Shown here in pieces: positions 1 to 14,900 of a DNA stretch of 64,000 bases. Below the pieces are notes generated by a model. The model was not told the origin of the DNA, made no database searches, and was given only the letters and a program-made list of their open reading frames with translations. Origin of the DNA: Mesaphorura yosii (Eukaryota > Arthropoda > Collembola > Poduromorpha > Tullbergiidae); the NCBI GenBank assembly GCA_009869945.1, contig WIXG01000077.1:186001-250000 (forward strand), read 5' to 3'. The translations under genes and the position numbers were made by a program. Numbering within the stretch: position 1 is the stretch's first letter; each line of letters opens with the position of its first letter.

Positions 1-2701
1 TTAGCTTGCATGCTGTCACTGCCACACGCTTGACTTCACTACAAATACAAGAATAAAGAATGGCCATTTGTGCATTAATCCAGTCCAGTAATGCGTACCA
101 CAGGCACAGTCAGAGGCACAAGTTCTTTAACCCACTAATTCCATTTGTAATATTTCGTATACACATTGCACTTGTTTGTATTCAAGTGGGAAGTCTAATG
201 CGTTTACTTTAATGCTTTTCGCGATAATCCTTACATGAAAACTTTCACTCAAGTGCGCTGCAAGTTCAGATTTGCGTGTCATGAGTTGGTGCGCAGATTT
301 TCGTTGGTAATAAGAATGCTGGTTTAGTTTTATACCCGGCCAGTGTATGAAGGAGCAGTAATAACTAATGATCCACAGCTTTACCAAACGTCACCTTGCC
401 CAGCCTAAGCTATGAGCAGTGTTCAGGCTACAGGATAATAAAACTAATTATTACTCGTAAAAGTCATGCCCGTGACTGTGCTGAACAAACATTTGGTGTG
501 TACCTTGCTGGCCACTGATTCAATTGCCGCGCACATGAGCTCGCGAAATGAATAGGGCCTCGTACAAAATGACCTACTCAATAGCGTTTATTGTGAGTTC
601 ATTTGTTCATTTTCCTGTTTTAAATGGTAATGGGCCTTCACTCACCCAAACTGCTTTAAAGTATTACTTTAGGAATTAGAAACACCTGAGCTGGTGTAAG
701 GCTTGGGGGTACTATTGTTTTGTCACGAAATCTGGTCGAAATCCAGTAATCGGACGTTTTAATTGGACATAACTCCAATGTTAGTACTTTGTGGTGTCTG
801 GCAGCCTGAGACCAATCTAAACCCAATGCAACAAATATGAACACACAGCACACCGTACCGTGTGCTGAGGAATGCTGACCATTCCGATTTCCCAAGTGGA
901 AGCGTGCTCGCCAATTCAACAAATCAAATTCAATAGTCACATTCCAGGAAGTCACGAAAAACGATTGAGTTTATGAAAGTAAAGCATTCATGTTTTCGGT
1001 ACTGCAAAATAAGTAGAGCAAACTCGGATATGCTAAAGCGGACGTAAATTTAATGCAAGGTGGAGCTGGAAAGGTTAGTATGCAGATTTGAAAAATATTT
1101 TGTACCGGCGCGCTAAACTTCCATGGCATACTTTAGCCGTGTATCGCAAGTCTAACACCACGCTCAAGAGGATACGGGAACAAGAGTCGATAGGCAGTGA
1201 GAAAGAACACTACTCTACACCAACACGGCACGGTACAACACACAATGGCACTTCCGTGATTGAAAACTACCAAAACTCCTTGAGGGAAACATGAAACTCC
1301 TCATAACACACATAATACAACTTGTTCACTTTACCACGCAGCAGCAGCAGCATAAGCGTGCAGCAACTTTCACTTCGTCTTCACAATAATTCAAACAATG
1401 CGCCCGTAATGCCGTAGTCATGCACACATGCAAGATCACGCCTTACCCGTAGTCATGCTGAACCAAATTTGTACCGTAAAGTTCCTGGAGAGTTTAAAAT
1501 ATGTTTTCTCTCGTGTAGGCCAGGCCATATTTTTCGTATCAAAGCACATCGCATTACATATTGAACTTTTTTTTCGTGTTACGCGTTATTGTCGTGTACT
1601 ACATTATTTTCATGTTCCTTTCTCCATTTTTAGCTTCTTTTCACATTGCTTTACAAGCGGCATGGAATGCCATGCACTTTCTCGGCTGCCGATTGCATGG
1701 ATATTGTTATGTGAAAGATAATGTATTACATTCCATTTTCCGTTTGCAGAATAACTCACACTCGCATGGCACTCACGCATCGTCTAACGGCCTTAAACAC
1801 ACTTTGACTCGATTTGTTTGCTACCTGAATGCGAAGGCGAAGCTTGCACGTTGCGTAAGGAGTAAAGTGCGTGAGTCAGTTGCTCGTATGAAAAATCGTG
1901 CTTCTGGAATAACAGATTTCACCAAAACGCTTCGTATGGACTGGCTAGCTTTCCCATGTGCATTCCGTTGTCCAATCCAATTGCCAGGTCATGGAAGTAT
2001 GTAACATTCTTCTGCTTGAAAATCTTTAATGTTCGAATTACATTAAAATAGTAAAACGATCAACGGTCGATCGAATTTGCCTCGTGTTCTCGCTCTTCTC
2101 GATTTTATTCCAAAAGTGCAACCGAAAACATATGGCTTTAATGCGCCATTTTCTGAGAAACGCGTAGGCACATCGCAGAAGCACGATCTGTACTTCTGTT
2201 GCTTTTTGCTAATGCAATTTCAGTAGTTTATGCTTGAGAATGGGAAATAAAGCTTGAAATGGAATTGAACAGGAAACAATAATCTTAAATAGAATTTGTA
2301 TTATTGTTTCGCATCACTTTTATGGCGATGCTGAAATGTCTACAGCCTTTGGATGTGTACGAAGAAATAAAACCAAATAGTTAGAGTTCGAGATCAAGTA
2401 CCAGGATAGAGCAGCAGCGTGCATGCTGCAGGACATTTGGTCCATTGTCCATAACACATAACAACTGTCACCATTTGTCTTCATTCACTGTGGCCGTACG
2501 TGTTGTTAACCTTTCTCCGTCTTGGAACAAAAGCCTTCCCAAGGATACAGTAAGTTTAATTCTTGAGATCAGAAACACAACAGCGTGGAAGGACGTGGAC
2601 AAGAAAAGCAGTAAAAAGGTCCGAGTGAGTTGAGTTCAAGATTGGTTGTAAAACTTCGCAGATCGGTACAAGAACATAAAATGGTGCCCGATTCCACTTA
2701 C
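1..2701. other. Left-edge intron of the Side-like gene
   Basis: This should be the intron after exon 14. I tested several minus-strand donor-like sites (near 233, 505, 643 and 1447) for a membrane-spanning exon in the right phase and none gave one. The plus-strand frame at 1561-2004 is T-rich and hydrophobic but resembles no known protein. A short CAG run near 1339 is the only simple repeat. Confidence 0.6.
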
Positions 2702-2912
2702 CAGATTGCATGGCAGGATAATGCAATGCGATTCCATCCATAATCGTTGGACTACTTCTACCTTTTCGATTGACCGCGTAGATTTTGAAATGAAATGTTC
2801 CTTCCGTGTCGAGATCGGTGAGCGAGAACGTCGGACTGGTCTTTGAGGAGATGTTAAATTGTAGACCACGACGAAATGATGGTGCTGATTGAAACGCTTC
2901 CAGGATAAACAG
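2702..2912 (-). CDS. side-like: Side-like exon 14: FN3 second part, last exon seen
   Basis: Phase 0 in and phase 1 out, acceptor TACTTTTACAG, donor GTAAGTGG, so at least one more coding exon must follow. It encodes LFILEAF, SPTFSLTDLDTEGTFHFKIY and AVNRKGRSSPTIMDGIAL. The F-x-L-x-DL...F-x-IYAVN-KGRS pattern closes the FN3 domain. The transmembrane helix and tail normally follow; none is visible in the remaining 2.7 kb. Confidence 0.94.
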
Positions 2913-5900
2913 CTGTAAAAGTACACGGAATGAGTACCAAGTACGACATCATGGTTTAAATGCGAAGAGCGAACGAACTGGGCTGAAGTGTTGAAGAATA
3001 CCTGCGGAAGACCGCCGTCAAATCCTGGCTCACAAGTGAGTTCCACGGAAGTACTAGTGCGGTTCACGATGGAGCAGTTCTCGACAGGTTGCGGAACATC
3101 TGAAACAGAACGAGCAAAAATGTAGTACTCATCGCCGCCGAGCCGGGCTTGGTCGCTGCACTGGAATGACTGCACTAATACTTAAAATAAACATTCCAGT
3201 ACGTAAGTACACGTATAATGGTATTGCAATGGCATAATAGAAGAATCAGGGACACCCAAAATGACATCCATGAATGTAATGCGCATTGTGGAAGGGCGAC
3301 GACCGTGTCCTTCGCCAGAAATGCAGACTGCAGAATATTGTAACGTAAGAGACAAGAATAGGATTTGGTTTTAAGAGGTTCTTTCACTTTCTAATTCCAG
3401 CCCACACAGTGTCAGCTTTCTCCTTCGTCTTGTTCTTATTGCCACTTGCACTTCAAAATTTAATCCTCTTACAACAATAATGTAAAATTAGTAAATGAGA
3501 GTCCTTCCGCCTCTTTTCCAAGATTTATTAATTCACTTTCCTTCCACTTTCAACTCATTCATTTCTCGAGCGCCCTTGCCTCACTTCGAGACTTTCCTTA
3601 TCTCGCGTATTTTGCATGTGAAGTAATTTCTCAAGTGGGTTGACGTTATTCCTTAGTATCAGGCTATAATGGGATGGGAATGTCAACGTCTTTTAATTCA
3701 TCCGGTCGGAGGATGGTGAAGAGCGAGCGCTGCAGTAACCCGAGCATGGCATTTCTTCATTTCCATCTTCACCTCCTCTTCACGCCTTAAACGATTTAAC
3801 AGAGATGAACCACTTCGTAGAATGACTAAAGAGTTGTCATCTCATTTACCATCCCACTTGTTTTTACACTGCAGTTACTGTGAATTAGTCAGCTCATGCC
3901 TTGCAGGCAAACACTTTCGTATAACGGTACAAAAAATAAATATAGAGTTCAGCCAAACTTTTTCCTGGTCTGCCAGCCCCTGTCGTAATTGCGCACAGGA
4001 CTCGTGAAGAAACTCTTGAAACTTAGCGTTGCGCAGCAGTGAAGGAATGAACAGGCTGATTATGATGATAAATTAGCAGTGAAAACTAACACAAGTGCTT
4101 AGGTACTAAATGAGCAGGAGAAGAAGTCTAAAAACTAAAAGAATTGGAAGAAAACTTGAATATGTCTTCCTTCACAGATCGGACCAGGAGAAGAGACAGC
4201 ACTTCAACTCCAAGTGTTAAACAATTTCATAAGACAAAGTTTATCCTCTGCACTTTCTGCTCTCCCTCAGCTACGTTGACATTCAACTTGTTTCGCAAGT
4301 CATTACTTCCTGTGGAGAAGGTTGCGTCATTCATTTTGCCCGGTAGTATTCTTCGGAGGCCTCAAATGAGTCAGGCGCTTTTGCACAGCTTATTGAAAAT
4401 ATTTGCAGTCCTTCAGCCTTCCACATGCAACACGCCATCATCAGGGGCAGGAGCAGAAATGGAGATGATGATCACCAACATGTGGTGGTATTATTTTTAA
4501 GGATGAAGATGCGTCGGTTTTATTTATCTTTTTACGACTGAAAATTGTTCCGTTCAAACTCATAAAACTAGCGAGTGTGGAATTATTACCCAAGGCGATA
4601 CGATACGGCATGCTGCCCAAATTTTGCCGATAAGCGGATGAGCAGGCAGTGTGAATCATGGGAAGCAATAAAATGATGTCTCATACGAAAATAATCTCGC
4701 ACTTAATACTCGTTCCGTTCAGTGAACCTTAGATCAGGAAAGAGCGGAAAATTTAACGCCGAAGCGTGCCTTTTGGAAAATGGCCAATTTTCAAAATCTT
4801 TCCATTATAAAAAATTCTAATCGCAGTAATTTCTTCACCTCAGATTAAAACCTACGCTCCCATCTTTTCTTTTGTGTGGTCTTTTATTAAAACTTCAAAA
4901 CTAAAAGAAATGAACGCGAAAACTCTTGTGAATCAAGTTCAATGCTTTGCCCTTCCCATTGCATTGAATTCAAGATTTCAAAAGCGCACAGCATCAACGA
5001 CATGCAATGCAGTTGGACGAGGTAAATGACAAAAGAGCGAGATGATTGAATGGAGAAGTCGCACTCGCACTGTATCCAAAAGTGCAAGAAAAGAAAAGAA
5101 ACGCGAAACACGACGAGGAGGGGAACAAATTCGAGGAGAAATTGTCGCAATTTCGCATCCTATAATACTAATATTGCGTGTCAAGGAATCGTTAAATCTA
5201 GCTTCAATGTTCTTTTCCCAGGGAAGGGTGAGAGCGTGGTTGCACTTTATTCAGGTTTACAAAAAATTGCAAAAGAAATACGCGACCGTGCGCGCTTCTT
5301 ATTTATTGCAGTGAAAAGTTCTGAATATTGTCTACGCAAGCAGCAGCAGGTGAGCACTCGGTTCCCTCCACTGCAACTTTTGATTCACGTAATAATAACC
5401 CAATGTTTACAAGGTTAGTTTATGATGATTGTAATTTCGAGTCGACAAAGGATTATTATTACCAGCAGCGCAGTCGACCATCAGCCATCATTCCAGACCT
5501 CCTGACTTGGAAGTTGTAATTCAAGACGCACTTTCCTCGCGCTGCACTCTTTACAGGATACTCGAATTCATACAGTTTTTGTGTATGATGTGAAAGTGTG
5601 TGGGAAAGGCGAAGCAAACCAGACGCCCTTTTCCGTTTTTTATTTACAACAAAATGTTCAGACATTTCGCATGAGCAAGGTTACAGAAACACTTTCGGTA
5701 GCAATTTAGAACCGAGAAATGAAATCCATTATAATTATGAATGACAATGTCAAATACTTCTATCCTCGTGCCAGGCCGCTGCCGCAGTGCAAATGGAATG
5801 ACAAAACATGACCCAAACTCGTAAACCGTATGCTAAATGCCTGGCGTGGCGTGCTCGGTGGGACACTGCAACATTTTGCTGCTTTTTATTATAAATAATT

Positions 5901-8900
5901 ATTCTAAACTCCGTGCCACTTTGCTACTTTCACTCTCAGCGCTTTAGAAGCAGGCAAGATGGTGATGGTGATGACGATGACTACGATGACTGTAATGGGT
6001 TATACTTTATTTGGACCCAGCAGACACTCACGCCTAATAAAAATAATAATTCACAACGCCCAGACACGGTTCAGTCACAGTTCGCAAGCCGAGAGCTCAA
6101 GAAGCGGCAAAAACTTTTGTTTCTATTTAAACTAAAGATTAATATAATTTCCTACGGTCTAGAAAAGTGAAACGAGTTGATATTAGATGAGCTAAATTAC
6201 TTCTGCGAGCACTGCCTTGACTTGGCTGCAGATCTGCGTGACATTCCGCTACCATTCATTGTGCTGTATAATGTGTCCTCGTGGAAAACCTAGAATGTGT
6301 CACAAGTTGACGCTTAAAAATATATATTATCCGCTCAACTCCGTTCTCTCAGCCTCCAAGTTTGAAGGCAGACGAGTTAAAACTAAGCAGCTCAATGCTC
6401 AAGTTTGTCTGAAACAAGGACAAAGCACTGCTGAAACGAGGCATGTGCCGTTTGCAGTTGCCTTCCTCTAAGTTTCCATTTCTGGGAACAGCAGTGAATC
6501 TCGCAAGTCATAAGTCAACATTCAGCAGAGGAAGCCAAGGAATATGGAAGCTGGGACCAAGATGGTTGGGAAATTGGTGACAAGTAAGACAGTTTACAAG
6601 TCACCGCAACAAAACAAGAAAAAACTGAATGTCAAAGCCCCTAAAATGAAACCATTGAAAGACAGGAATAAGTTTACGGTTTTATAACAGTTGAGACAAT
6701 TTCAAAGTCCGTGACGGGTTTGTCTTTACGCTGTGGCTGCGTGTCAACAGTCAACGAGGGTTGCAGTTCCACTCCCACTGCATAATTTTGTGCTGACTGC
6801 TGACTCGGCTCTTTGCTAAGGAGGATGAATTTGAAGCAGAATGAGAGACGGAGAAACTAACCTGCTGGCACTAATTGATAAATACATGGTCTTTCAGCAG
6901 TCCCAATAGAATTAGAGGCGAAGCAGAGGAGTGTTCCAAAGTCGTTTTCGTTCTTCACATGATATGAAAGTAAACTTCTTGATCCATGGTTGGAATAAAT
7001 CTCTGACGGCAACTCGGAACTTTCGCCGACCGTGTTTGTGTGTGTCCAGTGGAACTTGAGATTATCAGGAAGAGCGTCCATCTCGCAGTTGATGCGCACA
7101 TCCTCCATCCGGGACGCCGCTATAATTATAGCTCCTCCGTCTGTACCTGACAAGTTGGCCTGACATGCAGGAGCATCTGGAATGAACAACAAAAATTGTA
7201 TAAAATAATAACAAGTTACGGCGCAGAATATCAAGGAGTGAATCTCCGAGAATTAGGTCTCGACTGGAGCACGGCTAAAGGTCCATCACTTTAAGTAGCG
7301 TCCTAAACAATAATGTACACAATGGCACGTTATTTCTTTTCATTTCATTTCCCAGTGGATTCGCACACACATGCACGCACTCTGAGCTTAAAACTTTCAC
7401 GAGCTGCTTGTCTTGAAAGACGTGCATTCAAATCAATAAAGTGCTTCATTCTTCCTTATTGCATTCCTTTTTCTTGTGACTTCAGGAACCTTTCATGAAA
7501 ACTTCTTCCCAGCACGCACACTGGAGAAAGAAAGACACAGGCAGACACTTGGCATGTGCAGCTCAACTTACACATTATCTCCAGAAGAACTTCATTACTG
7601 TAACCAATTCCTTGTTGATTGACTGCACGGCATGAATAATTTCCACGGGACGGGCGACCAACGCGTTGGAGTACAAGACTCTGATTACTGAGAATGATGC
7701 CAGCACTCTGGTTATGGTGAAGAATAGCACCCTGGGTGAGAAATAAAACCGTCATTACTTATAAAGTCATCAGGCGAATAAAAAGGTGATAAAATTCACT
7801 ATCAGCGCGCATATCTGGGTAGTATCATTATTATTACCAGCAAGGAGACACAGAACTACACAGCGCCATATGTTTTTTTTTATAAAATATCTCTTCGTCT
7901 AGAAAAATATCCTACAGTTCTGGTTTGCAGAGAGCAATAAGCTGCTGGAGTATTTCCACCAAATTCTTTACCTCTAAATGCTCACTCTGTCTGTTTTCGC
8001 TCAAATTATTCAAATTGGTAAAAAGACCAGCACAAATAAAAGCGGTGACGGTGAACGCACGCTAATACACATTCCCAAAAGGGTTTCTCGCACAAACCCG
8101 GTCATAAAACTAATACCAGTTGCCAGCCCAAGCCTCTTTGGATCACATTGCCTTGCGGATTGCGGGGCGGCCAAGAAACGGAAACGGAAGAAATGCTCGA
8201 TATTTTAAGTAATAGTAAAACTAAATACGACAGACTAATAAAAAAAATCGTACGGCAAAAGATCATAAAATATTGTCATAATATGTATCATGTAGGCATT
8301 TGTTTATATTTGTAGGAAACTCATGTTGGATAAAAATACATTTTTACAACGTAAACTTTTACTGCACACTGCACGGGTAACGTGCCCGGCTAAAATAAAA
8401 ATACTGCAGAATATTATGATTATTGCTATTCAAATTCGTAAATTTTGATCACGCAATTCGCCTTTCCCTGCCACCAGTCAGCCAGTCACAAGTTTCAAAG
8501 TATTTTATTTTACTTTTTTATGATTTCTTTTCCTCATGCCGTGCGCCCGTGACTGGGAGCTGGAGTTTGTCGTCCTGCTGATGTTGATGATGGAAGTTCG
8601 GGAGGGAATGTCAAAGTCTGAACTAAAGTAGCTTAGCCTGCATGGGCACGGGCGCAAACACGAGCATGATGTTTCTGCGTTCAGGGAGCATTTACAGCGA
8701 AAATAGAAAACCAAAATGTGGTAAAAATAACAATTAATCGTTCTGGTGCTCGAATGACAGACACGCATTTTTCACACCCAAACTTCTTCCTCCAGTTTTG
8801 TTCTCGGTTCGTTACGCATTGCTCGCCATTGAATGACTGTTATTGACTCACGGACACGGACAGGCCATGACTGAAAGTATCGGGAATGTACTGAACACTT

Positions 8901-11900
8901 GGCCTGTGTGTTTTGAGGGAAAAACCATAATGCACAAGACGTAATAATGTAGTATTATGACGAGCCATGAATTTTTCATAGTTCACCCGCCCTTATAAAC
9001 AGGAACTGGAACTCGGTGCCTTTCATCATTGAACATTGCATTAAGGTGGCAGTAGCTATAATTTCTAATTTACAAATGCCGAAGTGCAATTGCGCCCTTT
9101 CCTGATCCTGAACAAGTTGCACGCGTTTGGTGTGGTCGTACAAGTCTACCGGAATCATGGAACTATTGATTCACGTCGCCGCCAATGTAAATACTACGAA
9201 CATATGTAAAACCACATCCCATGCATTTGTAAAAGCAACCGAAATTAATTTGGATAGTGCCAGATCGACACCGACATGAACTTACGTTGTGATACCATAA
9301 CAGCTTTTGAATCGGTGGATTTGATTTAATGGAACATTCAAAATACACGTCGTCGTTTTCTTTGATATCTTTCGGATTGAGCGAAGACCCCATTCGGAGC
9401 GTCAAAACCGGAGAATCTAGAAAGGAGGCAAACAAACGTATTTTCATTACTTTCATTACCAGAAATGGCATGGCGGGGAACGGAACGAAGCTTTGAAAAC
9501 AATGCAAGCTAGTGATTTTTCGTATATGATCGCAATTTCTTTTGTCTGTTCCAGAGAACATCAAAAGTGCTTTTCCAGTCTCTGCCGTGCCACGGTCAAG
9601 AGAATGTGGTTAAGTCGGGGAGACGAACCGCACGGATTTCAAATTAAAGTGGCGAACATGCTGATAAAGTTTACCATGCGCGCGCATATCGCGGCGATGT
9701 CGTACACGCATATGCGTACTGCGTAGAAAGGCAATTCATTTGAAGTAGTATAATTTATATCTTGTAACTCTAATACTAGAAAACCGACTCGATGAAAATT
9801 CCATTCAATGACAATCGGGCGGGTATAAGCTTCCATGGTTTTCGTTAGTCTGTGACGCTGATGCTGTGAGGAGACTCAAGCTGTTCGGAACTGGGATAAT
9901 GGAATCAAATTCCTATTTTGGTTGTCAGTCCGTACTCGCCCTTCAACAATGTTCAAGTGGGGACGACCCAGTTCCTGAACGAGTGTGTCAGAATTAACTT
10001 AACCACACGTTCTCGGAATTGTCTCAATTTACAAATTCTCTTTCACCCCGGCCTCGGTTAAACGAGCTTCGATAATTGTGGACCAAAATTAAGAGCAAGT
10101 CGTATATGACGAGCGGTAGAATTTCAGTGAACGAAAGCGACAGAGCAGCAGAAACTTTCTGCACTTAAACGCAAACATTGTGAAGCATTTTGTGGTTTAG
10201 TGAAACAGTAGAGCGGAGATTAGAGTACTTAAGTGTATGAACAAGTGACAGCTCGTGTAGCTGCAGGATTTTATTGTGAAGAACTGCGATCTCAGTCGGC
10301 AGCACAGCTTCCACGCACGTATGGCATGGTATGGCAGTGAAAAACGGAGAAAGAATAGAAACGAGGACAAATGAAAATCCTTTCCAAGAGAAACTCATCA
10401 GATCACATCAGCGGCGGAGAGCAAACTAGAACAAAGTTGATGGCAGTGCCTTGATTTCACCACGGCACGCAGTCATTTCCCGTCTGCAGTTTGCATTAAA
10501 TGTACATAAAAGGATTGTAATATCGGATATACTCCGTTTCAAGCTCACACAACGACTGCCACCGCCACCACGCCGCTATCGTATATCTGTGTTAGTATCT
10601 TGGCTTACTCGATGCCTGCTGCACGTCAGAGTTCTTATATCACATATTATCCTGACGTACAACTACTTAGTCACTCACGTTCTCTTTAAGTTGTCAGCAA
10701 CATTCTCTATCACGTTTCCTTTTGCTCTCGTTTGCTCACTCCTTCATGTTCATTCCTTTTAGATTAATACATCTTAAGTTCACAAATCGATTTGTGCAAG
10801 AATGTGCTGCGCGAATAACAAACCAAGCTAAAAGAGAAAGTAAATGCAAAAGCAAAACGGTGAAACGAAGAAAATTAAAGTACGCTCATGCATCAAACAA
10901 AGGAGACACATAAGCACCGAAAACCAGGAACAGGTAGTCAGGTAAATGTCCTTGTCACACTATGCTTGTCTTTCTATTCGGCTTCCCTACCTTGAAAACA
11001 CATTAACCCAATACCAAGAACAGCAACAGGACAACTGTCAATCGTCGGAAAATTTACCACTCAGAAACCAACAAGAGTGATTGACCCTTCTACAACAAAA
11101 GTATGATTCCTGTCCGCAAAAGGTAAAACTACCTCTGCTGTCATTAAAAACCGGAGGCCTCAATGTGCTTGTTTCTACGTTTGACTTGTCACACGTACGT
11201 TATTTGGACTCACGAAACCAATTCGATCTAGCACTTTCTGAACTCCTGAGTCTAAAGCGCTGCTCTTGTTCGGCTCTTGTGCTGGAAATGTTCTTTTGCT
11301 TTACGCCACTTTGTCAGCCACTGCGGTTGACACCATGGAATTTGAGTCGCCAAGAATCTTGAAAGAAAACGACAAAAGCCGTCCTTGCATTGTCTCCCAT
11401 GAAGGATCAAACAGATGTATGGGAAATATTTCGTGATTTCGAGTGCAAGCAAGGAATAGTACACCTGTGATTATAGGAAAGTGGAGAACTTGACGGCACT
11501 CTACACTGTATTATCTGTTTCGGTTGATTCTACGCGTGTGGATGCGCTGATGCGTTTCAAATATTCAGTACTTGTATAATACAAAAGAAAACCAAGCCTA
11601 AACCAAAACAAAGCTCAACACAAAACTATGGAAAGTTGACACGGCCAAAGGAAGGGGCTCTTTTCGTCGTTCGTTCTTTGTGATTTAAAAACAGTATGCG
11701 TCATAAAGGAAAGAAGATTCAAACCAGATTCTTCGCCTCGCACTATACTCGTTTTATTCTAGGGAATGGAACAAAAAATGCATACAAAAAAGCAGAGAAA
11801 GCAATTCTGAATACTTTAAATGACTTCTGCTCTTTCCCTTCTCTTTTATTTGAAATCTGGAAAAATTTTAATTGTGACTGCACAACAAAGGGAGGGTAAG

Positions 11901-14900
11901 AAAACTAGAAACGAGTATCGAACAATTTTCACATTTCAATGCACTTGGAGTACACAGATAATTATATTTCGCTCATTGATCACTTCTCACTCCGGGTAAA
12001 GCAAAAATAATGGGAGCGGAAGCTGAACCCTTTGAGAATGACAGGCGCTGAATCCAACTATCATCAAATCAAAGACTCACGAACAGCATCGGGTGGATCT
12101 GACAACGACTCATAGCCTTCGCCCTCATTTCGAACTCTCTGCGAGTACGATCGCTGATCGTGCAAATGTAATTACATGCTTGTGTCAGGAATAGCAATCA
12201 GAAGATAGAACTAAATGCCATTTCATATTTAATAAGAGCTGTCGGACAGGCGCGTCTGCTTCGCTACGCTATAAATAATTCGCGTCGTTGTACTCACATC
12301 GCACTCACACTCGCACTCGTGGACATGCAATGTAATTTTGCCCGTACACGAACAGGGCAAGCAACACCAGAGTTAATGGGCTTCGAACAAGCATATAAAC
12401 ACATGTCCGTTTAAATGACGTGACAGAAACTCCTACCTGACACCTCTCCCGATCGTAATAAGAAAAGTCGAGACCAGAAATAGCACGCTGCCTTTCGCTG
12501 CCATTGCGAAGAAATTTTTTCGAAGTGCTGCGTTGCTGTCGTGTAATCTATCTAATCGACACCATCGTGCGAATTGACACTATCGCATTACATGCATTCG
12601 AAATAAAGTATGCATGTGCCAGGCTTCTCCTCCCACGACAACTAAGGCGTACTTACGTGGGGAAATTACTCTGAGTAAATGCCGACTCAGATATTTCTCG
12701 TGCTTGCGCCTGGCTTTCTTTGCCCGTTCGACCGTTTAATCACTCATTTTACGTTCCCTTCCTCCATTTCGGCTTTCGACTTGCGAACGAACAGTAAATT
12801 TGATTTGGAGCTCGTTCACTTTAGATTTAGCCTCGCCTGCGTGTCGTACGTTGTCGTGTTATCTAATCTGTCACTTTCAGTTATCCGTCATCAAAAGGCA
12901 TGCCATGCAATGCAGGCAAGACGTGGACATGGATTTGGAAAACAAAAACGCGAACCGGAATGTACTTAATATATTACACGGGTTTTAGTAGTATTGGCTT
13001 AACTCATGTAAATCAAAATATAGCCAAGTCAAAGCAAAAGTGTAGTCGAGCTGGTAATTATTTGTACGACAGTTGCTCAGCACGAAACAGCGCTGTGCAT
13101 GTAAGCTTGTATTTTGTTTCTTAATTGGACATTCCATCTTTCATCTTTCCCTTGCCACCGCCATTGCATTTCACTGCCTTTACTGGTGCACGTACTGCTT
13201 ATCTTCTCATCTGACTGGCACTGCCATTACTCAGCTGACGAATGGCTTGACTGAGGAGCGCAACTAGAAATGTGCTTTCAAGTCAACTTAAACTATGCGT
13301 TCTTTATGGCTTTGACGTGCAAGATCGCGTACATAAGCTGAGTCGAGCGATCATAAAAGGGGAAATTTTTCCTGTAATCATGTCACATTTCCCCCTCGCC
13401 TTGTGCGCACCGTCTAGTTTATTTACCTGCTCTATTTCCCAGGTGAAACTTTAATTTTCACGTCCTTTGTCTATCTACTGAATCCATATTTTACCTGTCT
13501 TGTTCGTGGTACGTAATTTCAGAGAATCACAGGTGAAAGATAATCGAAGAGGAAAGTCATTGAAACCCATAATTTAACCGACAGGATCTACGTCAATAAT
13601 GCTTGTTTGCTCTACGATCTTTAGATCGCAAGAAAGATCAGAACTCATCATATCACTCCAGAGTGCACTTGGAAGAAAGACTTCAGGAAGTTAACCTATA
13701 ATACCAGTTACATGTGCTCGACTCAGGCTGCCGTGAATGCCAGTGCAGTGATACTTTCACAGTTCAGACTCGTTCTCTTCAGAAAGAAACTGAAAAATGT
13801 AATTTTCTCTCAGCTTTCTCGTTAACGAACTTCATGTCGGAAAGGTGATCTCCTTCGTCGAAAGTTTTCCAAGCTCAAAAATATACCAGCCATTTCCACA
13901 TATGCCTTGCCGTGTCGTGTCGCCGTTGTTTTTGTAACCCACTTCCTCACTTATGTTGCTTCACCCTTTGAAAGCCAATTTTCGTGAAGGAATTGACAGA
14001 AGCTTGCATAAATTAAAGCGTCGAAAATGAAGGCAGGAAGGCGAAATGAAATGCCACATGCAGAGTGTTAGAAGGAGGAATTGGCGCATGCAATGGCGAC
14101 ATTCTCTAGAAAGCCTCAACTCGCGGCTTGCTATGCGGAATTTGACGATCGTACTTAAGAGCCCCTTCTGAATAACGCCTCCTCAAGAACAACTTAAGCT
14201 GCAGGTTCCAAAGGGAAGTCAAAATTTGTATATTATGCATGCACGAAAAGGAAAGCCAGTTTACGGACTTTCACTACCAATTAAAACTTTCTAACGACTC
14301 ATTAACCCAAACCATCTCATTGCTGTCAAAACTGCCATATAATTTTAGCGACACAATTGTTGGGGCTCCGTGCCTGGCTTGGTTCGCGTGCTACGAACCG
14401 AGCACAGCAATTCACATAGTAAGAGAGCAGAAGTAAATTAGACTGAAAGGAGGAATTATGCTTCCAAAAAGAGCACTGGAGAAGACGAAGAACGCTTTTC
14501 CCTTCCTTCGTTCTCGCCCAATTTAAAATGAGTAAAAGTAAAATATGATTTTTGAGCGTTTCGTCGTAACGGGTCTTGCGGATGTTCATTGTGTTGTGTT
14601 CTCGACTTGAGGGACTTCGAGATAAGTATTTATAAGATATTATATTTCGAACAACTTTTGCATTGCCTTCAACTCGTCCGCACTACTCCCACAATTTCCT
14701 TTGTAATTCCATTTTGTCTGGTAAATAATGACTATAATGAGAAAATTCAGTACAAAACGACCGTGAAGTACGAGACAAGACAGGAAGAAGAAGAGATGAT
14801 TGTGGAAATGGTGGTTGTTCCCCGAATGAAGAACGAAATTATGACAGATCTTGTCTCTTTCATTTCATGTACATTACATCTTCCCTAGAAGTCTTGAAAT

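Noticed and set aside
1561-2004. Hydrophobic 147-codon plus-strand frame considered as a membrane segment for the Side-like gene
   Set aside because: It is on the wrong strand and its hydrophobicity comes from T-rich DNA.
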